A DNA stretch of 64,000 nucleotides from positions 304,012 to 368,011 of the forward strand of contig MNCI01001941.1 in assembly GCA_015680685.1 (NCBI GenBank), given 5' to 3'. The notes under the pieces were generated by a model, which worked only from the letters and a program-made list of their open reading frames with translations, made no database searches and was not told where the DNA came from. The stretch's first letter is position 1. Every line of letters begins with the position of its first letter. The stretch comes from Gnetum montanum (lineage: Eukaryota; Streptophyta; Gnetopsida; Gnetales; Gnetaceae). The translations under genes were made by a program, and so were the position numbers. Positions 1 to 11,454 of the stretch are shown piece after piece.

Positions 1-149
1 TATAAATCAATCCTATAGGTATAGGTAGAGTATTAGGTATAGGTTTAGGTAAATTAACTCATATGGTAAATATACTATAGGATTGATTTATATCCCCATA
101 GAGAATTATTAAGTTTAGTGCTCTAGTTATTTCTATATCAACTAACAAT

Positions 150-600
150 TCTAGTTAATATTCTTATGATTTCTCCATTAGTGACTTTAGCTTGATCATT
201 CGCTTGGGGGTGATAAGGTGTAGTTTAATTTTTTGTTGACCCCAAGTTGTTGCATTAGATTCTTAAATGTAGATCTAGTGAAATGAGTCCTGTTTTCTGA
301 TATTAGCATGTGTGATACTCCAAATCAATTCCCCACATGTTGTTGAAAGAATTTTTTAGCTATTATAGCCATGCAATGCTTAACTAAAGCTACTTATACC
401 CACTTGGTGTAGTAATCAACAGTCACTATAATGTAAAAATTTTCATTCAACATCAATGTAATGGGTCCCATAAAATCAATTCCTCAAACATCAAAAGGTT
501 TTAATGGTTGTATCTACTATTGTGATCCTTCGTTTTTGGAAGTCAGTCCCTTCAAATCTTTGACATCTTTCATAATGAATTGATGTGTGTCCCTAAATAT
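150..600 (-). pseudogene. Integrase core remnant of element D
   Basis: The minus strand shows a gypsy integrase core: GIDFMGPI, then VDYYTKW, then LISENRTHF, then a start of the YHP(Q)-type segment. In the family the second acidic residue is usually Asp in S(D)NGTHF; here the position reads SENRTHF, so the motif is altered. Several in-frame stops (for example in VDYYTKWV-stop-VA) make it non-functional. It aligns part for part with the integrase remnant of C (42,700-43,215) and of B (34,980-35,490). Confidence 0.75.
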
Positions 601-1739
601 TATAGGCTAGAAGTAGCATGCCATCATTAGTTTTAGTGTTGTACACCATCCCACATAGTAACCATCACATGGTCCTTTATGCACATCTTGCAGGACTCTT
701 GGTGATTTTCTTTCAAAATACATCATCTTATCAATTCATCAAAACATATCTTGTAAAGGTTTTCATTAATTTTCATATACCTTTTTACCCTATGGAGAAA
801 CTATTCTTTATTCTTCTTATCTCATTCAATAAGAAGTTCTTATGTGGTAATATATTTCATGTAATTAGTGATCCATGACTTCACTATTAAGTCTACAACC
901 ATTGTTATCTTTGTGAATAAATCTTTGTTGGGAAATTAGTCTGACAATGGTTGTTCATTTTTTAAGATTTCTATCTTAATCTTAATAGATGATTAATCAC
1001 AAAATTTTCAATTCATTTCTTATCAATCATCATGATGTTAAATTCTTGTAATATGATGAGCCATCTTATTACTCTTGGATCTACCATTGGTTTATTTATT
1101 AGAAACTTGATGGCACTATGATTGGTATGGACATAGATGGAGTACCTAAGCACCTAATGCATTAATTTTTAAAGTAGGTATACCACAACCATAAGTTCCT
1201 TTTCTATAGTTGTATAATTAAGTTATGCCTTGGTGATGCCTCAATTCATGCAGTGTATGTAATAAGGTTATTTCTGATTGTTAAGTTTAGTCAACACTAC
1301 TTCTAATGTGTAGTTAGAAGCATTTTTCATAATGTGGAAAGGCTTGGACCAATTTAGAGCTCAGAGAATTAGTATCTTGATTAGTTTCTATTTTAAAGTC
1401 TTGAATGCTTTCTCATATTGTTTTAGCCATTGAAATGGTGCATCCTTCCTTGTTAGTTCAACTAGCAATTTTGCATATTTTGAGAAATTTTTAATGAATC
1501 TCGTATAGTGTCTTGTATGGCTAGGAAATGATCTAACATCTTTAATTATTTGTGGATTTTAAATTATGTTTTGAATAAGTTTGATATTTTCTAAATCTAC
1601 CTTAATTCCTTTATGAAATACCTTATGTCCTAGAATTATATCATCTTGAATCATTAAGTGGCTCTTTTTCCAATTGAGCTTTAAATTAGTTTCAACACAT
1701 ATTTTCAAGACTTACTCTAAAAGATTCATGGCTTGTTTG

Positions 1740-2140
1740 AAGTCAAGCCAATATGTGGAAAATTTATCTATAAGTACTTCAACTCCATTACCAATCTTCT
1801 TTTGAAAGATGCTAAGTGCAAGTCATTGAAAAGTGGCAGTAGCATTACATAGGCCAAAGGACATTTTATTATATGCAAATGTTCCCCATGGACTAGTGAA
1901 CGTTGCCTTCTCCTAATCTTCCAGTGTGATATAGATTTGATTATATCCATTATTTCCATCTAGGAAGCTATAGTACAATGTCCCACAATGGTGTCTAGGA
2001 CTTCATCAATAAATGACAAAGGGAAATGATCTTTAAATATCACCATGTTTAATAATAAAAAATTAATAAAGACTCTCCACTTGCCATCTTTCTTTGTAAC
2101 AATAACTAATGGGCTTACCTATTAACTATCTACAATTGAA
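1740..2140 (-). pseudogene. Reverse transcriptase remnant of element D
   Basis: Minus-strand translation gives SPLVIVTKKDGKWRV, then LLNMVIFKDHFPLSFIDEVLD, then a decayed copy of the DGYSGYNQ segment, which fit the fingers and palm of a gypsy RT. The frame shifts after FIDEVLDTIVGH, so the catalytic part is read in another frame. The nearest relatives in the window are the RTs of B at 33,420-33,830 and C at 44,470-44,900. It is a dead copy. Confidence 0.75.
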
Positions 2141-3849
2141 TAGATGAATCTTTCCTTTAATAGTTTTTCCAACTCTTGTATGATAGCTTTTTTAACTTTG
2201 GGGTTCAATCTTCTTTGAGGTTAGTGGTGTGCTTTAATGGCTAGGTTTGTGTAGATTAGATGTTGATAGATGTGTAAATCAATGCTCATGATCTCATCAT
2301 AGGACCATGTAAATGAAATTGGCCATTAGCTCACCACTTCTAATAATTTTCTCTTTTGTTTTTTATCAAGATTGACATTTATGATTACCAGTTTTTTATT
2401 GTTTCCAAAAGCATATTCTAGTGCATTAGGTAGGACCTTTAGTTCTAGTATTTCTCATTCATATATTTTGAGTATCTCTAACTTTCCCCATTCAATATCT
2501 TCTTCTTCTTGTGTTTTCATGTAAGGAGGTTGTTTTCATAATTATTCTAACTTATATATTTCTATAACATAGGCACTCGTGACCTTGTTCATGGGTTCCA
2601 TGCATATATTAGACTCTAATTATCTTTTAGTGACTTCTTGTCTAGTGGTTGTTACATATAGTACACACATGTCTTCAACACATCTATTACATGTTGTGAT
2701 GACATCATGTTTTGCTGCCCAAGTCTGTTGCATACAATTGCACCTGTTATTGTTGTATGCAATACATGGAACTCTATATCTATGAATAATTCCAACTTCA
2801 ACATCCTTCAAAATTTCCAAGGACAACTCTCTGATTCCAAGCTTAGCATCTACAATGCTAAGTAGTGATATTTCCATAATTATATGGAATTCCCCTTTAT
2901 TCTTTTTCACATGTATGACCTAAAAATCAGCAAAATAGGACTAGCCACTTATTTTATTGATTACATATTTCACTTGCCCAAGTGGAATAAAAATTGACTG
3001 ATCAACTAGTTCTAATGAGATTTTACTATTCTTTAGCGAAGAAAAATCTCACTCCTTATATATATTTTTCAAGATAAGATGCACTTCTAACCCAAAATCT
3101 AATATATCTTTGCATGGTTTGTATCCTATTGTTTAGAGGTAGACTAGGGGACTTCTTAGATTTGTTTTCTTCTTGGGAAGTGCTCCTATTTTGATCTAGT
3201 ATGTTACTATTTATGTGAGCAAGAAAATTGTTAAATTCATTTCTATAGATGTTGGAAGATAGTATTTCCTAGAGGATTATATGTGGACAGAATAGAGTTA
3301 GATGAAGTCTCCATCCTTCAAACCTTTTATGGGATTTCCCTAAATAAGGGGTATTTTCTAGATCTTAGTTTGCTCGCCACAACATCCTCTTGTGTGGTGA
3401 TTGCCCTAGTAGCACTCTTTTACTATCACTGTAGTGGTAGTTCTCTTTGCATGGCTAGTAGTTGTACCAGTGGTAATGTATTGGGAGCTTGGAATGATGA
3501 CCCAACTTCTAGTTATGGTATGTAAGAATTTGGATCCATGCATGATGTAGTGGATCTATGGTATTTTTGTGGATAGTAGGGAGAGGAAGTATAGATAGAG
3601 GTGTTCCCAGGAGAGATTAGGTGTTGGATGTAGTATCCATAGAGATTAAGCTACCTGTATGGATGTTGTTGCCTTGATGATGACATTTCCCATACTTATG
3701 GGTGTTGCCACTGCTACTAGTATTACTTTTGCAGTTAAGGATAAGCCCCACTTAGTATGTTTTCTAGTAAGGCTATTCGAAGCTATGTTGTGGATAAGAT
3801 AATCATCTAGGCATTTGTTTCTTGACAAACTTTGGATTTAGTACATATG

Positions 3850-5620
3850 CGTTGAACTCTAATAAGTGGGCCATAATAGGGCAAAATCCCTTAGGATATT
3901 CATATTAGCATATCTTACACCCTTCTTCATCTTCTGAATTAGAGTCTGTTACTTCCTCCACTGCAACAACCTTTTCTTTGTGCTTGTAGCTTTAATATCC
4001 ATTATCTTTTTTTCTTCTTATTTTTATTTCTATTTAAGGCTTGTTTAGTCCTTTCCTCTACTATCTTCAGTGTTGTGGCAAACTTCTCATCTACATAATT
4101 TCATTTTTTATCTACCTTGTTTACAATATCATTGATTGATTTCTAGATCAATAGAGTCTTTTAGTAGATCATATCTTCTAAAGTTTCCTCTTCTTGTAAC
4201 TCACATATTCTCATATTCCTTTTTCTTATTGTTGGATCTCTATTATATTCTTCTACTAATTCCCTTTAGCTCTTCTTCCTCTTTCCCAACGTGGTCTATG
4301 AGTCTTTGCATTTGATGAGCTATCATTTCAGATAATCTACCTTTGGAATATACCCCAAGGATTTCTTTTGTTTTTTGTTCCTTATCCCATTGATGATATG
4401 TTATAGTTTTTCCCTTTGAAAAAATTAATGACTTGGGCATCTATGTAATAAAGAATAATACCTAATCATTGCTACATCAATGGATTCATGTGTCCCTTAT
4501 TTCCATCCTTAAATTTATTTTTTCACATTTAACACTGTGGAGTAAATTTGATATTTTTCATTGAATATTTTTAACATAATATTCCATCTTCGAATTGATT
4601 CTAGTTTTAAGGATATATACTAGATTTTCGTTTCCTTTATGAGTGTTCTACAAAACAACTTCCACTTCTACCAATCATTTTTTATATTTTGTAGGGCACA
4701 AGCATCATGGAAGCCTTGGGAATCTACATTGTATCCACCTTCAAATTTTGGAATATTATTCATGTATAGTCACTTGATGTAACTATCCCTTATGTGCCTA
4801 GTAGGAATGTACATAGCTTCCCTAATGTTGATCATATTTTGAGTGACCAACAAGGATTCTTCATAGTCTTCAAGTTCCTAAGATCTCTTGTAGTGATGAT
4901 CCCTCTAATGCTTATGATGCTATCTTTCCTCATGTCTAATTATTTCTCCTCTTTCATCATGGTTATCTTTCTCTTCATCAGGATGCCTTCTTCTATGCAT
5001 ATGTCTCTCATGGTCTTTCCTTCTCCATCATGATTCCTCAATCTTTGTTCTGTCTTGTTAGAGTTTGTAGATGAATGTGAGGAAGAAGATGAAGCAATTG
5101 GAGAATGGTGGTAGCTCGTTCTCCTTCTATGACTCCTTGATTTGGCTCTTTTGAATTCATTGGAGGTTTTAGACCTTGAATTCCTCCTAAGTCTAGAGTC
5201 CTCCTTATTTCTTCTAAATGGTTCTGCAAGAGTTGAATATGGTTTTATTTTAATTGGATCTTCAATATGGATGATTAATATTTGGGAATGAGATCCATGA
5301 TTTTGATAAAATTATTCAATTTGGAATATAACATCTTATCTTTCTTCTAGGATAACTATTTCAAATGTCTTCTTTCCTCTGTTATGTTCATACCTTACCT
5401 CCATGATGGTATCCCTTCTTGCCTAATCTTTCATTGGCTAGTATGGCCCAATCATGTTTTTGGTAACTTGATAGCCATCCTGCACATGATCAATGTTTGA
5501 CCTCAAAATTATTGGTTGAAGCATTGATGGTGCTAAACATTCATGTGGCAAGACAATGCTATCCTGTAGATCTCTCCATCTGAGTTGTTCATCCTGGTGA
5601 AAAAGAAATGTAAAATCATG
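3850..5620 (-). pseudogene. Gag remnant of element D
   Basis: The minus strand around 5,560 encodes a segment reading DSIVLPHECLAPSML, which matches the N-terminal gag segment GNIVLPLNRSMLG of B. Around 4,260-4,440 a stretch containing LGVYSKGRLSEM and VGKEEEEL matches LGVYAQGRLSEL and VGKEEGEL in B gag (about 31,225-31,310). The frame is broken many times. These shared blocks identify gag despite the decay. Confidence 0.7.
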
Positions 5621-5876
5621 ATAATAAGAATTAGTATAAGCATAAGAGATCTTTGGTTACATTAGTGTACTTCAATTTTCTTTATTGGAATCATTGTTAT
5701 GAATTTCATGAAATCCTATAGCAAGTGGAAATTTTTCTTTAGTTATAGATGATATGTTAAGTGTTTGACACTTAAGTGTATACGTTTGAAAATTTATTCT
5801 AAGAGTGAGAAATATACTTTGTGGTGCTTGACACAACAAGCTTTGTAAAATCAACTAACTACCAAACATTGACACA

Positions 5877-5894
5877 TCCCAAGTAACGATACCA
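5877..5894 (-). other. Primer binding site of element D (tRNA-Asp type, decayed)
   Basis: Minus-strand sequence TGGTATCGTTACTTGGGA starts one base after the LTR end. It is a C-to-T/G-to-A mutated form of TGGCGCCGTTGCCGGGGA, the tRNA-Asp primer site common in Athila and Tat elements. The one-base spacer is the same as in element B. Confidence 0.65.
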
Positions 5895-5895
5895 A

Positions 5896-6757
5896 TGATA
5901 AGTGGGTAGGTATTGCAACACTCAACCATATAAGTTACAAGTATTCATACATGACCAAATCATAATCCATAGATGGACAATATAGGTATACTAATAGTTG
6001 ATATTAAGTTTGTGATCATTGTCTTCCCACCTATAGTTAGCGATGTGCAAATCATATGGTTTAATTGTTACTAAGGCATATAATGTATTGATGTTGTTTG
6101 TTTTTGAATGTGCTAAGTGCCAACATCATAAAGATGATTATAAGTTCTAAGTCTAAGTGTAATGAAGATATAAAGCTATTCTATCTTGTTGGTGATAAGT
6201 ATCTATTCCTAGTTTTCCATACATGTCTTGGACTAATGCAACTGTTACTAGGATTATCAAGTAACTTCATCATTGAGTGAATCAAGCAAAGTTTCTACTA
6301 GGTTACCAAAAATTTATACTTTATTCCACGTTACTAATACACATTTTAATGTAAAATAACTTAGAAAATGTAATTGACTAAAGGAGAGTAAACATTATGA
6401 AAAAGTAGAAATTATGCTAAGTGAATTGTTGCAATAATGAAAAATAATCTTGATCTTTATTTTCATTCATGAATTAGGTACAAGAAAAATCCACTTGAAT
6501 AAATTTTCCATACAACTATTATTCATCATACTATGGGCATTCACTCTAACTCTAAGTCTAAGTCATGGAAACAAATTGCAATAATTTCATTAAGTGTTGA
6601 TAAAAAGTTATTGTTTTGATGCAACAATGGATTGATATTTATAAGCATGACCATGGCCCACTACATTGCATCTACAATGATGTATGCAAAGCTCTGTTAT
6701 CATAGCTATGATATCATAGATACAATATCATAGCCTACACATTATATGATTTTATCA
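5896..6757 (-). repeat. 5' LTR of element D
   Basis: On the minus strand it begins TGATAAAATC and ends TTATCA, directly before the primer site. The length, 862 bp, agrees with the 882-bp 3' LTR of B. A TATA-like TTATAAATA lies about 100 bases from its start, as in the B LTR. Its sequence is related to, but well diverged from, the B LTR. The start is set by analogy and could be off by some bases. Confidence 0.6.
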
Positions 6758-8995
6758 ATAGGCTAGAAGTATGATGTTTACATTGTTTGTGTATATTTGC
6801 ATAATCAAAATCCATAAATGGATCAAAGTTTAATTCCATTATGAGAGTGGACATGATGTACTATTCTTGGATGGCCTATGAGAACTCATTCAAAAGTGTA
6901 AGATGTTGTCCTTGTTCTAGAATAGGTAGTGCTTTATCCTCTACTTATGCTAATTTCCTTGTCACTGATGTGGGTCGTTGAATAAAGTATGATTATGCTT
7001 TCTATTTCTTTATAGGAGTCTAATCTCTACCTTGTCCTCTACCTATCCCTTTGGATCTCTTCTCTTGGGGTTATGATGGTTCTTCCACTTTGGGTATCCT
7101 TTTCGATGACATTTACAATCATAAGAAATCTCAAGATTACCGAAAAATTTCAAAAACATTTCTAACAAATCATAACCTTTCATTAGATTTTGGATTTTGT
7201 TTAGAAACATCATACATAATTGATCTTATTTTTAATTTGGATTCCAAATTTTTAAATTCATCAATTTAGAATAAGCCCTAATTTAAAATAAATCCTTAAT
7301 TCAATAATTTTCCAAGTGGTTGGAAACAAATTTTAAGTTAAACAACCTATCACTATCCCTAATTTATTATTAAAAAATGTTACAATAGTTGATTGAAGAG
7401 AAATTTAATTTTATTTGGTTAGATCATATGAAAATTAAATTATCATGCATAATACTTATCCTTAATTAATATTTTGGGTGTTAGAAAAAATTCACATAAT
7501 TCACAAGATTATGTGCAAATTTTCTCCTCCACAATTAAGATGCTTGCTCTAGAAGCAAAATAATTCAGAAACATGTTAAATATAATGTGTGGTGAGGAAG
7601 ATATGGGGCTTGAAAGGTTTTCTAACAAAAGAAAAATAGTATCAACTATTCTTGTATGAAGTGGTAGAAATGAAATTTTTTCTAATGATTACACATATAT
7701 ATAGTTTTTATATGTGTGATATTGTACTTGTGACATCATTGATATGATATTGTATCTACAAAATTTTTTAAATTAGGCTCCTACCCTTAATGCCCTTGTA
7801 TAACTACACATATCAATGTTTTTTGGTGCTTAAGGAGTTGAATGTAAATCATACTTGTCTTCTAAAACACACATGTCAGTATTACCCTAATAAGAAAATA
7901 ACACTATGGTACATAAGATAATCAAATTATAATTATATATAATAAGAAGGCGAAATGGTCGTAGTAGAGATTGTAGAAAATGGAACATGATGTATTTTAC
8001 CATAAACATAATAAATTCTTTATGTAGTTCGTAGTTAAAGTAATCATTATCCTATCCATCTAAGATCCAAAGAAAGTCCATACCACTTACCAACGAAATC
8101 ACATAGTATCATTCTAAAACTTACATCTATAAGATAATCACAATTACAAGAAACATCATGACTTGACAATGAAAAAAAATAAAGAAATTTATTAAATAAG
8201 TAGTTGATTTTGATGGAGACTTTACCATTGGACAAATGACCACCTTTAAGCATGGGTAACATGTCATTTTAGTCACATGACAAGGCAGAAATTATTTTGG
8301 AACATGCTTCCATTTTGCATTGCAATACAAGTAAATGATACAACTTGATAGTGTAATAAGACTTAACTAAGTAACTTTGGAGAATCCATAAATCCCCTTG
8401 ATGCTATACCCTTTTCATTCCTGCTTGGCTCTTTTCCTTTTCATTAATGCATAATGATCACAAGTTTATTTTAGTTTTATTATGATGAGAATATCATTAT
8501 GTCCATGGTAAGAACATATTATTACTAAAAAGGAATGGGTGAGTGATGTGATCTCACTATATATAAAATTAGTCCTTCAATGATTTGATAACATAGAGTG
8601 AAATTCTTACTATTTCAATCACATCTTACTTATTACTTGATACTTTATTAGAAAAATCAACAAAATTATGCATAAGAATAGGAAAACATATGAAAATCTT
8701 GAATAGGAAAATTTTTATAAAAATCAAAGATGCAAAAGAATAAGAAAATGTAGGAAAATATTGATGAAAATTTGTATAAAATCAAGAATGAAAAAATTTG
8801 TATAAAAAATCAAAGATGCACTAGGAAAATGTATAAAAATCTTGAATTATATTAAAGATTGGAAAATTCATAAGAAATTGTGAAAACAACAAATGATGAT
8901 GAAGATATTAAATAATTAAAAGAACACCAAGAATTTAGACAAATAGTAAGAAATTAGAGAAAATTAAGAAAGAATGTAAAAAGATTATACACTAC
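6758..8995 (-). mobile_element. Left part of element C: non-coding 3' region after pol
   Basis: No convincing gene. The last 350 bases before 8,995, read on the minus strand, are T-rich with repeated CATTTTCC-, TTGATTTT- and TTTATAC-like words, much like the stretch after pol in B (36,120-36,300). Together with pol remnants that resume at 42,242, this suggests that B inserted into the post-pol region of C. The short frames at 7,051-7,269 (+) and 8,047-8,262 (-) have no recognisable domain. Confidence 0.5.
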
Positions 8996-9517
8996 TAATG
9001 AGTTGCATTCAGTTGGTTGTATCGACGAGGCCCCATCAATGTAGTGTCAATTTTTGGCTATAAATACATGTCTACCAAGTGCATTTATGGCATTAGAGAT
9101 TGTAGTTGTAGTGAAGCTCTTGTAATTTTTCCATTTGAAAGTTAGAATTTTTCTCCTAAGTGCCTACAGTAGGAGTCATCGAGTGTACAGATCTTTATTT
9201 GGGCATTATTGTACCTGAACACGACAATGTGTGCAGCAATAAAGACAAGCTTTCTAATAAACCTTGCAGTAGTTTGGATAGATTAAGTATTTCATTTATG
9301 CATTTAGTGTTTTTAGTTATTTATTAAATGTTTTCCAAAAATTAAGTTAATGAAGAAATTAAGCAAGATAGGTTACACATAAGTACGATCATTTCGAACA
9401 TAACACGTATTCCCTTAGTAATACCAGTAGTGTTATTGCTTGAAATGCCCAGTAGTATAGTGCTTGGTTTCCCAACAGTGAATACATGGGTTCAAGATGG
9501 GTATAGAAAGTGAGATC
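8996..9517 (+). repeat. Element B 5' LTR, left part (interrupted by A)
   Basis: The sequence from TAATGAGTTGCATTC to GTATAGAAAGTGAGATC matches the first part of the B 3' LTR (41,355-41,930). The LTR start is TAATGAG here and TGATGAG in the 3' copy. About 40 bases present near the start of the 3' copy are missing. The copy stops where element A begins and resumes at 29,443. Confidence 0.85.
9058..9066 (+). promoter_or_regulatory. TATA box of element B 5' LTR
   Basis: CTATAAATA occurs in GGCTATAAATACATG at the same LTR position in both B LTRs (9,058 and 41,451), as expected for the U3/R promoter of an LTR element. Confidence 0.6.
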
Positions 9518-11088
9518 TGAAACACCACTAATTTCGACCTAGCACTTTGAAATGAGAACGACTCAAGCCCTTTCAAAGTTTCGGGAGGCAAAATTTGGCT
9601 AAGGGATGGAGCTCACACCCAGCTTGCCCAAGGCAGCTTGCTCACCCTTAGCATGAGCAACTCCACATAGCATCAAAACTAAGTTTAAAATGATCTGATT
9701 TTTAAGTTGTTTTTAGAAGATTTTTGGGGTCACGTTGCAAGTCACGTTGTAGCGTGAGTCTAGCGTGACCAACTCCAAGAGCCTCCAAACTGAATCAAAA
9801 TGATCTGACTTCCAAGGTGCAGATCATCCTCAGAGTTCATGGTCGACAACCTCTAGTCCCAGCTTCAGAATTCCAAAATTCAGAATGTTAGATTTCAGCT
9901 CAAAATTGCAAGTTTTCAGAAGTTTCTTCAAGTCATGCTGTAGTATGAGTCCAATGTAAGCTGCCATGAATAGCTCAAAATAGGTTATTTTCAACCTCAA
10001 TTTCTAACTCTCAAGATCAACCATAGCTAGACAATTGTTGCACTCAGGAATCAGGCTTCAAAGTTTGAAATTTGGTGAAATATTTGCAAGTCTTTGCTCA
10101 CTCACATTGAGGTCACACTGCAACGTGAGTGCAGCGTGAGTGCAGTGTGCACATGCTCAAGTCATGCTAAGACAAAATCAACTCAAGCTGGAAGTCCTAC
10201 AGAACCACTCGAATTGACACCCAACCGTAGTCAAGTCACAAATCTAGAAGTTTCGATGGAGACAGAACCAATTTCTCTTGTTGTACATTATCATTGTAAA
10301 TTTTCATTTGTGGGCTTGTCAAGCCCTCACGGTCCAAATTGTATATGCTTCCATGGGCTTGAGTTAGCCACATGTTGTAAGATACGATGAACTTGGTCAA
10401 GAACGTAGCTTGCCCACACATGTCCAACTCACGCACAATTGCCCATCGGACACGTGTTACTTGATTTCCTTTCCTCTCATCTCCCAGCCATTGATTCCAT
10501 TCATGAATTCTGCACCCGAGCCTGGCCAAAACCTATAAATACCATGTCAATTCACATAAATAGGGTTGGAAATTTTGAAGGTTGATGGCTTAGGAAACTC
10601 AGACCAACAATCCTTGGGCACTCCGGCACACTTGACTCCTAGCACTCAAGCATTTCTAAAACACATCACATCACCTCAGGGCTTGGCACTTGACTTGCCA
10701 TCCACACATGCAGCTATGCTTTGACTAGTGCACATATTTTTCTAAGAAATACAATATAGTTCATTTTTCCAGCCATTATATTATTTACTCTATTTTACAT
10801 TCAGCTTACATTTTGTTTGTGGCACTATTTCTGTATATGCTTTGTTTGCATTTTGTTCATTATTGTTTACATTTCGCACATCATTAGTTACGATAACCCC
10901 AGTGTAAGCCATAGTTTACGCTCAGGGAAGTCCTTGGTTGATTTGCATGCAGACCATCCAATGCACTCTACCTTCGTTTCCTTTTCCAGCTTTCCCTTAG
11001 GCGAAGGCAAGGTTAGTTGTGTTTGTTCGATGATGTTTTGGTGTTCATTTTCCCTTCCAACCTTACACCGATGATTTAGGTCAGTACA
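9518..11088 (+). repeat. Element A 5' LTR
   Basis: 1,571 bp, closely similar over its whole length to 27,846-29,442. It is rich in alternating forms of the words TCACGCTGCA and GCGTGAG, often as near-palindromes (about 9,730-9,775 and 10,110-10,150). A CTATAAATA box is at 10,533. The reading frames inside the LTR (for example 10,094-10,529) have no coding character. Confidence 0.88.
10533..10541 (+). promoter_or_regulatory. TATA box of element A 5' LTR
   Basis: CTATAAATA in AAACCTATAAATACC, conserved in the 3' LTR at 28,886-28,894. It should set the start of the genomic RNA about 30 bases downstream. Confidence 0.6.
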
Positions 11089-11094
11089 GTAAAT

Positions 11095-11112
11095 TGGCGC
11101 TAGAAGGAGGGC
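11095..11112 (+). other. Primer binding site of element A (fits tRNA-Asn)
   Basis: TGGCGCTAGAAGGAGGGC starts six bases after the LTR end. From memory, plant tRNA-Asn ends CCCTCCTTCTAGCG plus CCA, which would pair with these 18 bases without mismatch. It is not the tRNA-Asp site seen in B and D, so A belongs to a different lineage. Confidence 0.65.
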
Positions 11113-11194
11113 CTAACTTGCTTGTTGTTTGTTAAAACGTTGATCACGCTACCTATCAAAACTTATTCATCTTGTCCCTATGAGTCTCCCTGTC

Positions 11195-11410
11195 ATATTT
11201 GTCATGCTGCAGTTGTCACACTGTTGTAGTTGTCATGCTGTAGTTGTCACACTGTAGTTGTCATGCTGCTGTAGTTGCTCACACTGCAGTTGTCATGTTG
11301 TAGTTGTCACACTGTAGTTGTCATGCTACTATAGTTGCTCACACTGCAGTTGTCACATTGTAGTTGTCACAGTGTCTGTGTCACGTTGCACTGTAGTGGT
11401 CATGCTGCAT
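11195..11410 (+). repeat. Leader minisatellite of element A
   Basis: Degenerate tandem repeat of words such as GTAGTTGTCACACT and GTAGTTGTCATGCTG between the primer site and gag. The words resemble the TCACGCTGCA motif of the LTR, so the array may have grown out of LTR-type sequence. Confidence 0.8.
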
Positions 11411-11454
11411 TTGCTTGCATTCAACCCGTCTAGCTTAGTTTACTCACATTCATT

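Larger units (their letters stand above)
1..5895 (-). mobile_element. Element D: degenerate Athila-like Ty3/gypsy internal region
   Basis: Read on the minus strand from 5,895 down to 1, the order is primer site, gag, protease/linker, RT, RNase H, integrase; the 3' end lies beyond the window. Each part matches the same part of element B (29,765-36,050) and element C (42,237-45,585). Stops and frameshifts are frequent and no gene is intact. The tRNA-Asp primer site and the pol type (DHFPL, DGYSGYNQ-like motifs in its relatives) suggest the Athila lineage; that name is inferred from remembered family motifs, not from a search. Confidence 0.8.

Noticed and set aside
618-878. Plus-strand frame of 86 codons in element D
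   Set aside because: It lies opposite the degenerate integrase/RNase H region and has no domain or coding signal of its own.
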